A DNA stretch of 30,839 bases from contig CAYFQG010000017.1 of NCBI GenBank assembly GCA_964345295.1, positions 1 through 30,839 on the forward strand, given 5' to 3'. Source of the stretch: JASBZA01 sp964345295. Its GTDB lineage: Bacteria > Bacillota > Clostridia > Saccharofermentanales > Fastidiosipilaceae. The notes under the pieces were generated by a model that had not been told where the DNA came from, made no database searches, and worked only from the letters and a program-made list of their open reading frames with translations. Both the position numbers and the translations under genes were made by a program. Below, piece after piece: positions 23,628 to 30,763 of the stretch; position 1 is the stretch's first letter, and every line of letters starts with the position of its first letter.

Positions 23628-24119
23628 TTAGACTTTGGCCTCGGATGCCAGCAACTCGTTTTTCTTCTTGTCAAACTCGGCCTGGCTAATGGCTCCGTTG
23701 TCCAAGAGCTCTTTATACTCCTTAAGGTATTGTATGACCTGAGACTCTTCCAATTTTTCCTCAGAAACTGTAGTGACTGTTCGAGAAGCCGCCTGTCTTT
23801 CTTGCTCGACTTGGGTTTTCAGCTTGCCGCACTTGGCACAAGCGTTGGAATAGGCATAATTTCTCCTTCCGCAACTGCAGGTCCATAAATCTTCATCATC
23901 GGATGGTCCGGAAGGAACGGAGGATGATTCTGCCGGATAAACGTAGGCATAATTCTGGTCGGGCTTAGACAGGGCTACAAGAAGGGCAAAGATTCCGAAG
24001 AAAAAGCCCAGCCAAAACCAGCTGCCGGCATCATAGCCCTTATTCTCCACAATAGAACGACATGCATACCCGAAAAGGGCCGCCTGGGCCAGCCCAATAA
24101 GTATTCCCAATAACCACAT
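23628..24119 (-). CDS. Membrane protein with zinc ribbon and C-terminal SHOCT domain
   Basis: This 163-residue protein joins three parts. Residues 1-50 contain two membrane helices (LLGILIGLAQAALFGYACRS and SWFWLGFFFGIFALLVAL). Residues 77-98 form a RanBP2-like zinc ribbon with Cys-x-Cys and Cys-x2-Cys pairs (WTCSCG and ACAKCG). Residues 130-160 are a SHOCT domain (QYLKEYKELLDNGAISQAEF), a short helical module often found at the ends of bacterial proteins. The function is unknown; such proteins are thought to anchor or oligomerise. It is the first gene of the run that leads to the sugar enzymes. ATG 24119 follows a GGGGGG stretch, and TATACT at about 24141 on the minus strand could be its -10. 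Confidence 0.78.
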   Translation of the reverse strand: MWLLGILIGLAQAALFGYACRSIVENKGYDAGSWFWLGFFFGIFALLVALSKPDQNYAYVYPAESSSVPSGPSDDEDLWTCSCGRRNYAYSNACAKCGKLKTQVEQERQAASRTVTTVSEEKLEESQVIQYLKEYKELLDNGAISQAEFDKKKNELLASEAKV

Positions 24120-24181
24120 AAACTGTACCCCCCATTAGCTAAAGTATAGCGAACTCCTTCGTGTTTCACCACAAAATTAGT

Positions 24182-24223
24182 AAAAAAGCCGGCCCATAGA
24201 ATGTGAACACTCTACAAGCCGGC
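24182..24223 (-). terminator. Intrinsic terminator after tpx
   Basis: On the minus strand two GCCGGC copies (plus 24188-24193 and 24218-24223) form a stem, extended inward by an imperfect AGAGTG/CATTCT pairing. Six T follow immediately. It lies about 50 bases after the tpx stop and separates tpx from the SHOCT-led run. Confidence 0.85.
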
Positions 24224-24276
24224 CTCCTTTTTCTATTTTTTTACTAGGACAGTTTAATTCCTGCCCGACATCTGGA

Positions 24277-24786
24277 TTAGAGCAATTTCTTTGCTGCTTC
24301 CAAAACGGCATCGTAGTCCGGATGGTCGGTATTTTGCTCATTATAATGTACATAAGTGACCGTATTATCACGATCTAAAACAAAGACCGAACGATTCAAA
24401 AGGCCCAGCTCTTCGATATAGCAACCATAGTTATGGCCGAAAACGCGGTCCTTATAGTCCGAAGTCACGATGGCATTCTGAATGTCTTTGGCCGCACAGA
24501 AACGTTGCAAAGCGAAGGGTAAGTCGACCGATACGGTCAGGATAACGACATCCTCACCCAATTCGCCTGCTTCCTTATTGAAGCGGATGGTTTCCATTTC
24601 GCATACGCCGGTATCGACGGAAGGAACGGCGGCAATAATCTTCACCTTGTCTCCCAAATCCTCCAGGGACAAAGGACTCAAATCCTGTTTCACCAGGGTA
24701 AAATCCGGGGCCTTTTGGCCGACCTCAACAGCCTCACCATAAAGTGTAATGGCATCATTACCCATTTTATATCCTGTTCTTGACAT
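24277..24786 (-). CDS. tpx: Thiol peroxidase, atypical 2-Cys peroxiredoxin
   Basis: This 169-residue cytoplasmic peroxidase reduces hydrogen peroxide and organic peroxides with thioredoxin as electron donor. The peroxidatic cysteine is Cys62 in PSVDTGVCEMETIRFN and the resolving one is Cys97 in LQRFCAAK, both in the positions typical of Tpx. Length is normal. ATG 24786 has a GGGAGG ribosome site. A GCCGGC-stem terminator follows the gene. It reads in the same direction as the upstream arsC-like gene, separated by 128 bases, so it may have its own promoter. I saw no clear PerR-like operator. Confidence 0.97.
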   Translation of the reverse strand: MSRTGYKMGNDAITLYGEAVEVGQKAPDFTLVKQDLSPLSLEDLGDKVKIIAAVPSVDTGVCEMETIRFNKEAGELGEDVVILTVSVDLPFALQRFCAAKDIQNAIVTSDYKDRVFGHNYGCYIEELGLLNRSVFVLDRDNTVTYVHYNEQNTDHPDYDAVLEAAKKLL

Positions 24787-24914
24787 ATTAACCTCCCATA
24801 ATTAATGCTTTTGAATACGAGAGCCTCAAGGGCTCCTTCTCTTTCGATGTTTAAACTATCCCACCTTGAAAGATTCTTGTCTAATACATATGTAACGGAA
24901 AAAAACTTTCAATT

Positions 24915-25265
24915 CTACAGCAGCTTCTCTTCCCACTCCTTTTCTTTGAAGCCCACCAAAACGGTGTCTCCGTCCACCAGGATAGGTCTTTTTACCAACA
25001 TGCCGTCTGTCGCCAATAAATCAAGCTGGTCTTCTTCGGACATGGTCGGCAGCTTATCTTTAATATTATTTTGTCTGTATATCTGGCCGCTGGTATTAAA
25101 GAAGCGTTTTAAGGGTAAGCCGCTCTTCTCAAACCAGACTTTCAACTCATCCGCATTGGGGTTATCGTCCTTGATATCTCTGACTTCATAGCTGAGTCCC
25201 TCTTGGTCCAGCCATTTCTGAGCTTTCTTGCAGGTCGTACAGTTCTTGTAGCAAATAAATAACAT
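24915..25265 (-). CDS. ArsC/Spx-family thioredoxin-fold protein
   Basis: This 116-residue thioredoxin-fold protein belongs to the ArsC/Spx/YffB group. The N-terminal strand leads to CTTC (Cys9 and Cys12 in YKNCTTCKKAQ). The LVKRPILVDGD segment near residue 90 holds the conserved Arg-Pro of the group. Members are either glutaredoxin-coupled arsenate reductases or transcription-modulating Spx proteins. With a CxxC motif and 116 residues, this one is closer to the YffB/Spx-like reductase subgroup, but the distinction needs a tree. No arsenic genes are nearby. ATG 25265 has an AGGAGG site. Confidence 0.88.
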   Translation of the reverse strand: MLFICYKNCTTCKKAQKWLDQEGLSYEVRDIKDDNPNADELKVWFEKSGLPLKRFFNTSGQIYRQNNIKDKLPTMSEEDQLDLLATDGMLVKRPILVDGDTVLVGFKEKEWEEKLL

Positions 25266-25357
25266 TTCTTTACCTCCTGTTCTTTATGCTTGGCCAAAGC
25301 CTAACATAAGGCCGGCGAGGCCGCTGTTCTGACTGTGCCAAAAACAAAACTTTCACA

Positions 25358-25391
25358 CAAAAAAGCAGCCGCTTCATGTGAAACAGCTGCT
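25358..25391 (-). terminator. Intrinsic terminator after the ABC/GH13 chimera
   Basis: On the minus strand AGCAGCTGTTTC pairs with GAAGCGGCTGCT in twelve continuous pairs (with G-T wobbles) around an ACAT loop (plus 25364-25391), followed by six T. It ends the operon containing DUF6788, znuA and the chimera, about 30 bases after the chimera stop. Confidence 0.92.
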
Positions 25392-25421
25392 GTTGAGGTT
25401 AAAAAACTTTCTTCTTAAAGC

Positions 25422-26843
25422 TTAGAGTTCTATAACACGCTCCAAATCTCCGTCCGTCTCGATAACTCTGCTGCGGCCGGAATTTAAATCCACTTCTAAT
25501 TGGGTTGTTCCGTCTTTTTGCCAGGTCATCATAAGTTTGCCGCCTTCTGTGGCAAGAGAGAAGTCGCCTTCATAGAACTTCCTGTCCTTACGATAACGGA
25601 TGAGGTTCAGGATACGTTGGGCCCGAGGTCTCTTCACTGCCTCAGCCACTTCTTCTCGGCTGTAATTACGGCGGTTTAACTCACGGCCGTCTTTCGTTCT
25701 CTCGTAACCTTCTCGGCAATGGGTTCCGCCCAAAAGGCCTTCGTAATAAATCTGAGGCGTACCCGGTGCGAAGAGCTGAATGGCTCTGGCCGAAACAAAG
25801 GCATCATCGTCTTCTCCTAAGAGCGAATAAAGAGCACCGCAAATCTGATGAACATTAGGGGCATCTTCATAGGCTTTTTCTACCGAGTGGAGGGCAGAGA
25901 AAATCGCACCGTTTTCTTCGGTTTTATTAATGGTCTCCACCATTCTGTCCTTATCCAAAACGCCGTTCATATCGGGCTGGACCGGAATACCGTCGTGGCA
26001 GTCAATCAAGGTCACCCAGTTTGTCGGCCGGTCCGAATCCGAAAGAAGCTCAACAATCAGACTGGCGTCGTCCACCAGGAGTGCTTCTAAAATGGCAGAA
26101 GACAAGAGGAAGTCGTAGTTTTTATAGCCGTGCTTGGCCAACTTTTTCATCTCTACTAAAGGAGCATGAATTTCGTGCAAGATGCGGATGATGCGGTCGG
26201 CAAAACGCGCCAGGTGGTCGTCATGGGTCACCGTGATAATGGTTTGATTCTTCTCTCTGGAGATTCGCCTCATCATGGTCAGAATTTCGGCACTGGTCGC
26301 GGAATCCAGGTTACCCGTAGGTTCGTCGGCAAAAATAATCTCCGGCTCCACCACCAAAGCTCGAGATATCCCGACTCTTTGTTGTTGGCCTCCGGAGAGT
26401 TGATTGGGTTTATGGTTGCGATGGTCGTAAAGACCGGTTAGTTTTAAAAGCGCTAAGGCCCGCTTGTTGCGTTGGACTTTGGGCACACCCTGAAAGGTCA
26501 AGGGCAAGGCGACGTTTTCTTTGGCTGTCATGGTGGGAATCAAGTTGAAGGACTGGAAGATAAAACCGACGTGCTCGCGGCGAAAAGCGACCAGCTGATT
26601 CTCCTTAAGACCTACAATCTCCCGGCCGCCTATCTTAATCGAGCCCTTAGTCGGTGGCTCCAGACCGGCCAGCATGTTCAGCAAAGTGGACTTACCGGAC
26701 CCGGACGTCCCTACAACGGCACAAAACTCGCCCTCCTCGATGGTCAAGGAAATGCCGTCCAGGGCGTGTATTTTCTCACTGCCTACCCGGTAGACCTTGT
26801 ATAAGTCCTTAATCTCGATAAACTTGGACTCTTCCGGTGCCAT
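25422..26843 (-). CDS. Chimeric ORF: MacB/LolD-type ABC ATPase fused to C-terminal half of a GH13_18 sucrose-phosphorylase-like enzyme
   Basis: This 473-residue frame joins two unrelated parts. Residues 1-222 are a nearly complete MacB/LolD-type ABC ATPase: Walker A VGTSGSGKST (44-53), signature LSGGQQQR (149-156), Walker B IIFADEPTG and the switch His in TVTHDD. From about residue 223 (base 26177) the sequence is the second half of a GH13 subfamily 18 phosphorylase. It has HEIHAP with the probable acid/base Glu224, TLIDCHDGIPV with Asp284, and FAPGTPQIYYEGLLGG. The spacing of 60 between the two acids agrees with the 58 in Bifidobacterium sucrose phosphorylase (E232, D290). The nucleophile Asp and N-terminal half are absent, so phosphorylase activity is not expected. 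No permease partner is present. The start codon has only a close AGAGG. It may be a deletion joint or an assembly chimera. Confidence 0.85.
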   Translation of the reverse strand: MAPEESKFIEIKDLYKVYRVGSEKIHALDGISLTIEEGEFCAVVGTSGSGKSTLLNMLAGLEPPTKGSIKIGGREIVGLKENQLVAFRREHVGFIFQSFNLIPTMTAKENVALPLTFQGVPKVQRNKRALALLKLTGLYDHRNHKPNQLSGGQQQRVGISRALVVEPEIIFADEPTGNLDSATSAEILTMMRRISREKNQTIITVTHDDHLARFADRIIRILHEIHAPLVEMKKLAKHGYKNYDFLLSSAILEALLVDDASLIVELLSDSDRPTNWVTLIDCHDGIPVQPDMNGVLDKDRMVETINKTEENGAIFSALHSVEKAYEDAPNVHQICGALYSLLGEDDDAFVSARAIQLFAPGTPQIYYEGLLGGTHCREGYERTKDGRELNRRNYSREEVAEAVKRPRAQRILNLIRYRKDRKFYEGDFSLATEGGKLMMTWQKDGTTQLEVDLNSGRSRVIETDGDLERVIEL

Positions 26844-26892
26844 TGCCTCTTCGGGTTCACGCTTTCTTATAGGATTTCAGGGCAGAGCCTAC

Positions 26893-27849
26893 TTAGGGAT
26901 TCGGTGCAGACTCCAATAGATTAGATAAATTTCGACGCATCAATTCTAAATAGTCAATCCCCTTGTCCATCTCTTCTTTGCTCGGAGCGTGGATGGTTGT
27001 GAGGGGCAAAACCTTGGCGCCGATTTCTTTGGCCAAAGCTTGAGAGACCTTGTCCGACCCGGAGACATCGTAATAAATCGTATTGATATTATGCATCTTG
27101 GCCAGGTCTACCAGACTGCCCAACAAAGCCGGGCTGGGGTCTTGCTCGGTACCTACACCACTAATGCCGATCTGGGTCAGGCCGTAGTCTTGGGCCAGAT
27201 ATTGGAAGGCTTCGTGATTAATAATGAAGTATTCCAGCCCCGATGCCTGAATTTTTTCCGCGAATTCCTTGTCGAGCTTGTCCAGGTCCGCCTTAGCCTT
27301 ATCGAGATTCTCTTTATAAGTCGCTTGGTTCTTGCCATCTACTTCTACCAAGCCCTCGTAGATATTATCTAACATTTGGCTGGATTTACGTAGAGACAGC
27401 CAGAGGTGGGGATCGTATTGGCCATGGTCATGTCCTTCGTGGTCATGGTCTTCCTCGTCGAGGTGGTGATGAGCCCCGGCGGGCAGGAGCTCAATAGCAT
27501 CCGCTGCCTCGATAAACTTCGTCTTGGCTCCTTCTTTTTCCAAAGTAGCTTCTACCTTATCCACCCAGAACTCCATACCGGCTCCCTGATAGATAAAGGC
27601 ATCCGCATAGACCAGCTTGCGAATCTGGTCGGCACTGGGCTCGAAATCATGCGAATCGGCACCGGGCGGCATAAGGTTGATGACCTCGGCCTTGTCGCCC
27701 ACCAGAGTCTTGGTGAAGTAATACATGGGGTAGAAACTGGTGTAAAAGGTCGTACCGTCTTTTTCTTTTGGCTCTTGTCCACAGGACATAAGCCCCAGGG
27801 CCATAAATGTAGCCAGAGCTGCTGCTCCTATTTTCTTAATAATTTTCAT
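26893..27849 (-). CDS. znuA: Zinc/manganese ABC transporter substrate-binding lipoprotein, ZnuA-like
   Basis: This 318-residue lipoprotein captures a divalent metal, most likely zinc, outside the cell. The signal sequence ends in a canonical lipobox LMSC with Cys23. The mature domain is the cluster-9 fold: FYPMYYFTKTL, then PPGADSHDFEPSADQ with a metal-binding His, an acidic His-rich loop (about residues 127-146, HHHLDEEDHDHEGHDHG) typical of zinc binders, IINHEAFQYLAQ with the next His, and the late IYYDVSGSDK. ATG 27849 has an AAAGGAG site, 25 bases after the DUF6788 stop. The expected znuC ATPase and znuB permease are absent from the window; the chimera follows instead. It may use a transporter encoded elsewhere. 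Confidence 0.9.
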   Translation of the reverse strand: MKIIKKIGAAALATFMALGLMSCGQEPKEKDGTTFYTSFYPMYYFTKTLVGDKAEVINLMPPGADSHDFEPSADQIRKLVYADAFIYQGAGMEFWVDKVEATLEKEGAKTKFIEAADAIELLPAGAHHHLDEEDHDHEGHDHGQYDPHLWLSLRKSSQMLDNIYEGLVEVDGKNQATYKENLDKAKADLDKLDKEFAEKIQASGLEYFIINHEAFQYLAQDYGLTQIGISGVGTEQDPSPALLGSLVDLAKMHNINTIYYDVSGSDKVSQALAKEIGAKVLPLTTIHAPSKEEMDKGIDYLELMRRNLSNLLESAPNP

Positions 27850-27874
27850 ATGGCTCCTTTAATATAAAGATAGA

Positions 27875-28231
27875 TTATGAAAGTTCCGAAGCATCTTCTA
27901 AGTCCATGAGTTCACGGTTGATTTCCGTTATCTCATAAAGAAGTTCTTGGACCTGATGGTAGGAATCGATTCCGGCCAAAACCAAGTCTTTGTTGCCCTT
28001 CCTGACATAGTGCTGCTTCTGCCTGCCGTCACGCGTAACGGCAAAGTAGTAACGGGGGCCGTGCTTGTCACCGTCGTGACACTTGCACCCGTCCCTGCTG
28101 CAGGTGGAATAGCGCTCAATAAAGGTTCCGTCCATAAGATCTTCATAGGCCAGGATTTCTTCAAAGAGCCGGGCTCGTTCCTTCTTCAACTCTTCTATTT
28201 GTTTCGCCTTATTATTTGCTTTGTTTTTCAT
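27875..28231 (-). CDS. DUF6788-like small cysteine-containing protein
   Basis: This 118-residue soluble protein has a basic N-terminus, a helical coiled-coil-like stretch (KQIEELKKERARLFEEI), and a central segment RYSTCSRDGCKCHDGDKHG with three cysteines and two histidines that could hold a metal. GPRYYFAVTRDGRQKQHYV follows, with a C-terminal helix. This matches my memory of DUF6788 proteins; their function is not known. ATG 28231 is chosen. The frame continues to a TTG at 28267, and neither start has a good ribosome site. It precedes znuA by 25 bases and is divergent from nfnA across a 150-base spacer. The metal-binding-like cluster next to a zinc-binding protein is only suggestive. Confidence 0.65.
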   Translation of the reverse strand: MKNKANNKAKQIEELKKERARLFEEILAYEDLMDGTFIERYSTCSRDGCKCHDGDKHGPRYYFAVTRDGRQKQHYVRKGNKDLVLAGIDSYHQVQELLYEITEINRELMDLEDASELS

Positions 28232-28339
28232 AGCAGGGATAATAGCATTAAATTTATTGCTACACAATCTAAAATTAACATTTTATTAGTAAAATTCTTA
28301 AGCAAACTTTGGATAAAAATGTTACAATTCGGAGTGATG

Positions 28340-28359
28340 TAAAAATATATATATTTTTA
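28340..28359. promoter_or_regulatory. 20-base AT palindrome upstream of nfnA
   Basis: TAAAAATATATATATTTTTA is a perfect palindrome ending 23 bases before the nfnA ATG and next to its TAGGAGG ribosome site. It could be an operator or an mRNA hairpin. TACAAT at about 28323 is a possible -10 for nfnA with no convincing -35. Confidence 0.35.
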
Positions 28360-28382
28360 TGCTGTTCTATTAGGAGGTCAAT

Positions 28383-29228
28383 ATGTTCAAGATTGTAAGT
28401 AAAGAGAAACTCAATGACATCGTTACACGTATGTATATTGAGGCTCCCCTGATCGCTAAGAAGGGTAAGGCCGGCCAGTTCATCATCTTCAGAATTGATG
28501 AGCACGGAGAAAGAGTCCCCCTGACCATTGCAGATACCAGACCCGAAGACGGTACGGTAGGTATTATCTTCCAGACAGCCGGTAAGGCCACCCGTCTCCT
28601 GTCCGAAATGAACGAAGGTGACGAGATTTTAGACTTTGTCGGTCCTTTAGGTAAGCCTTCCGAACTCGACGGTTTTAAGAAGGCCTGCGTTATTGGCGGC
28701 GGTGTCGGTACGGCAATCGCTTATCCTTCAGCCAAAGCTTTGAAGGCTAACGGTGCCGAAGTCGACGTTATTGTCGGTTTCCGTAATAAAGATATTGTTA
28801 TTTTGGAAGACGACTTCAGAGCCTGCTCCGATAACCTCTATGTCACAACCGACGACGGTTCTTACGGCTATCACGGTTTCGTTACCGATAAGCTCCGTGA
28901 ACTTCTCGGAGGCGGCAAGGAATACGATTTGGTTATCGCTATCGGTCCTGTCCCCATGATGAAGTTTGTTTGTGACTTAACCAAGGAACACAATATTAAG
29001 ACTCTGGTTTCTCTGAACCCCATTATGGTAGACGGTACCGGCATGTGCGGCGGCTGCCGTGTTATGGTCGGTGGCGAGCTTAAATTCGCCTGCGTCGACG
29101 GTCCCGAGTTTGACGGCCACGAAGTAGATTTCGATGACCTCATGATGCGTAACCGGACCTACTCTCAGTTCGAAAAAGAAGAAGACCACAAGTGCCGTAT
29201 CGGTCTGACTCATGAAGCCGAAGCCTAA
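28383..29228 (+). CDS. nfnA: NADH-dependent ferredoxin:NADP+ oxidoreductase, small subunit
   Basis: This 281-residue flavoprotein is the small subunit of the electron-bifurcating NfnAB complex. With NfnB it couples NADPH oxidation reversibly to reduction of ferredoxin and NAD+. The N-terminal half is a ferredoxin-reductase-type FAD barrel, followed by an NAD-binding fold (CVIGGGVGTAIAYPSAKAL, residues 102-120). A C-terminal [2Fe-2S] region has Asp217, Cys222, Cys225 and Cys237 (VDGTGMCGGCR and FACVDGPEFDG), the unusual one-Asp/three-Cys ligand set known for NfnA. ATG 28383 has a TAGGAGG site. nfnB follows after 44 bases. Sulfide dehydrogenase and dihydroorotate dehydrogenase electron-transfer subunits are close relatives, but the pairing with nfnB favours this call. 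Confidence 0.93.
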   Translation: MFKIVSKEKLNDIVTRMYIEAPLIAKKGKAGQFIIFRIDEHGERVPLTIADTRPEDGTVGIIFQTAGKATRLLSEMNEGDEILDFVGPLGKPSELDGFKKACVIGGGVGTAIAYPSAKALKANGAEVDVIVGFRNKDIVILEDDFRACSDNLYVTTDDGSYGYHGFVTDKLRELLGGGKEYDLVIAIGPVPMMKFVCDLTKEHNIKTLVSLNPIMVDGTGMCGGCRVMVGGELKFACVDGPEFDGHEVDFDDLMMRNRTYSQFEKEEDHKCRIGLTHEAEA

Positions 29229-29272
29229 GAAGGCATTTAATCCATTGATATAAGTAGGAGGATATAGATAAA

Positions 29273-30694
29273 ATGGCTAAACCAAATATGCGCCCCGACA
29301 AGGTGGAAATGCCTGCTCAGGACCCTAAGGTAAGAGCGAGAAACTTTGAAGAAGTAACCTACGGCTATACGGAAGAAATGGCCATCGAAGAAGCCACCCG
29401 TTGCCTGCAATGCAAACATCGCCCCTGTGTAGAAGGCTGCCCGGTTAACGTTCAGATTCCTGAATTTATTCATTTAATCACCGAAGGCGACTTCGAAGGT
29501 GCTTATCAGAAAATTCTGGAGACCAACGTCCTGCCCGCTGTCTGCGGCAGAGTTTGCCCCCAGGAAACCCAGTGTGAGTCTCGTTGCGTACGCGGCATTA
29601 AGCATGAGCCTGTCGGTATCGGCCGCTTAGAGCGTTTCGTTGCCGATTACCACCGTGCCAATTCCGAGCCTGTCGCCGACAAGGTCGAGTCTAACGGCCA
29701 TAAGGTCGCTGTTATCGGATCCGGCCCTTCCGGCCTGAGCTGCGCCGGCGACTTGTCCAAGTTAGGCTATGAAGTCGTTATTTTTGAATCCTTACAGACC
29801 GGCGGCGGTGTTCTGAGCTACGGTATCCCCGAGTTCCGTCTGCCCAAGTCCATTGTTAAGGAAGAAATCAAGCAATTAGAGTTAGACGGCGTTAAGCTCG
29901 AGACCAACATGGTTATCGGCCGTATCCTGTCCATTGATGAGCTCTTGCAGGACTACGGTTTCGAAGCGGTTTATGTCGCTTCCGGTGCCGGTCTTCCCAA
30001 GTTCTTAGGCATTGCCGGTGAGAACGGTGTCGGTGTGTACTCCGCTAACGAGTATCTGACCCGTACCAACCTCATGAAAGCTTATGACGACAATTACGAC
30101 ACCCCCATCCGTAAGTCCAAAAACGTCGCTGTTATCGGCGGCGGTAACGTGGCTATGGACGCTGCCCGTACAGCACTTCGCTTAGGCGCCGAGAATGTCT
30201 ACATTATCTATCGTCGTTCTTTCGACGAGATGCCTGCCCGTCAGGAAGAAGTCCATCACGCACAAGAAGAGGGCATCCAGTTCCTGAACCTCAATAACCC
30301 TGTTGAGATTAATCTGGATGAGCACGGCGAAGTTGTAGGCATGACCCTAATCCGTATGGAGTTAGGTGAACCCGACAGCTCCGGCAGACGTCGTCCCGAG
30401 CCTATCCCCGGTTCTCAGCATGATATCGAAGTCGATACGGTTATCGTTTCTCTGGGTACCAATCCCAACCCCTTGATTAAGGCCACCACACCCGGCTTGG
30501 ATGTTACCAACTGGGGCGGCATTATCGTTAACGACGAAGGTAAAACCTCTCGTGATGCCGTCTATGCAGGCGGTGACGCCGTTACCGGTGCCGCAACCGT
30601 TATCTCCGCCATGGGCGCCGGTAAGGTCGCTGCAGCCTCTATCGACCGTTATATCATGTCTAAGGAAGCCGAGGCCGAAGCTGAAGCTTACTAA
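29273..30694 (+). CDS. nfnB: NADH-dependent ferredoxin:NADP+ oxidoreductase, large subunit (glutamate synthase small-chain-like)
   Basis: This 473-residue large subunit holds the bifurcating FAD, two [4Fe-4S] clusters and the NADP(H) site. The N-terminal cluster region has Cys44, 47, 52 and 56 (CLQCKHRPCVEGCPV) and Cys91, 95, 101 and 105 (CGRVCPQETQCESRC). The FAD loop is VIGSGPSGLSCAG near residue 147, and the NADP loop is VIGGGNVAMDAART near residue 285; the late AGGDAVTGAATVI is the second FAD contact. It is often annotated as homotetrameric glutamate synthase GltA, but the adjacent nfnA argues for the bifurcating complex. ATG 29273 has a GTAGGAGG site. The gene ends in a Glu/Ala-rich tail, with a strong terminator 30 bases on. 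Confidence 0.94.
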   Translation: MAKPNMRPDKVEMPAQDPKVRARNFEEVTYGYTEEMAIEEATRCLQCKHRPCVEGCPVNVQIPEFIHLITEGDFEGAYQKILETNVLPAVCGRVCPQETQCESRCVRGIKHEPVGIGRLERFVADYHRANSEPVADKVESNGHKVAVIGSGPSGLSCAGDLSKLGYEVVIFESLQTGGGVLSYGIPEFRLPKSIVKEEIKQLELDGVKLETNMVIGRILSIDELLQDYGFEAVYVASGAGLPKFLGIAGENGVGVYSANEYLTRTNLMKAYDDNYDTPIRKSKNVAVIGGGNVAMDAARTALRLGAENVYIIYRRSFDEMPARQEEVHHAQEEGIQFLNLNNPVEINLDEHGEVVGMTLIRMELGEPDSSGRRRPEPIPGSQHDIEVDTVIVSLGTNPNPLIKATTPGLDVTNWGGIIVNDEGKTSRDAVYAGGDAVTGAATVISAMGAGKVAAASIDRYIMSKEAEAEAEAY

Positions 30695-30726
30695 GTCTTT
30701 TTACTAGGCAGATATTAATTAAACAG

Positions 30727-30763
30727 AAATACCGCTCGACCAAAAATCGGGCGGTATTTTTTA
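30727..30763 (+). terminator. Intrinsic terminator after nfnAB
   Basis: AAATACCGCTCGA pairs with TCGGGCGGTATTT in thirteen pairs (one G-T) around a CCAAAAA loop (30727-30759), followed by further T. It ends the nfnAB transcript. From here to 30839 I see no gene. Confidence 0.95.

Noticed and set aside
24866..24912. TTGAAAG ... CTTTCAA inverted repeat near the end of the arsC-like gene as a terminator
   Set aside because: The loop is about 33 bases and the T run lies inside it, not after the stem, so it does not make a standard terminator.
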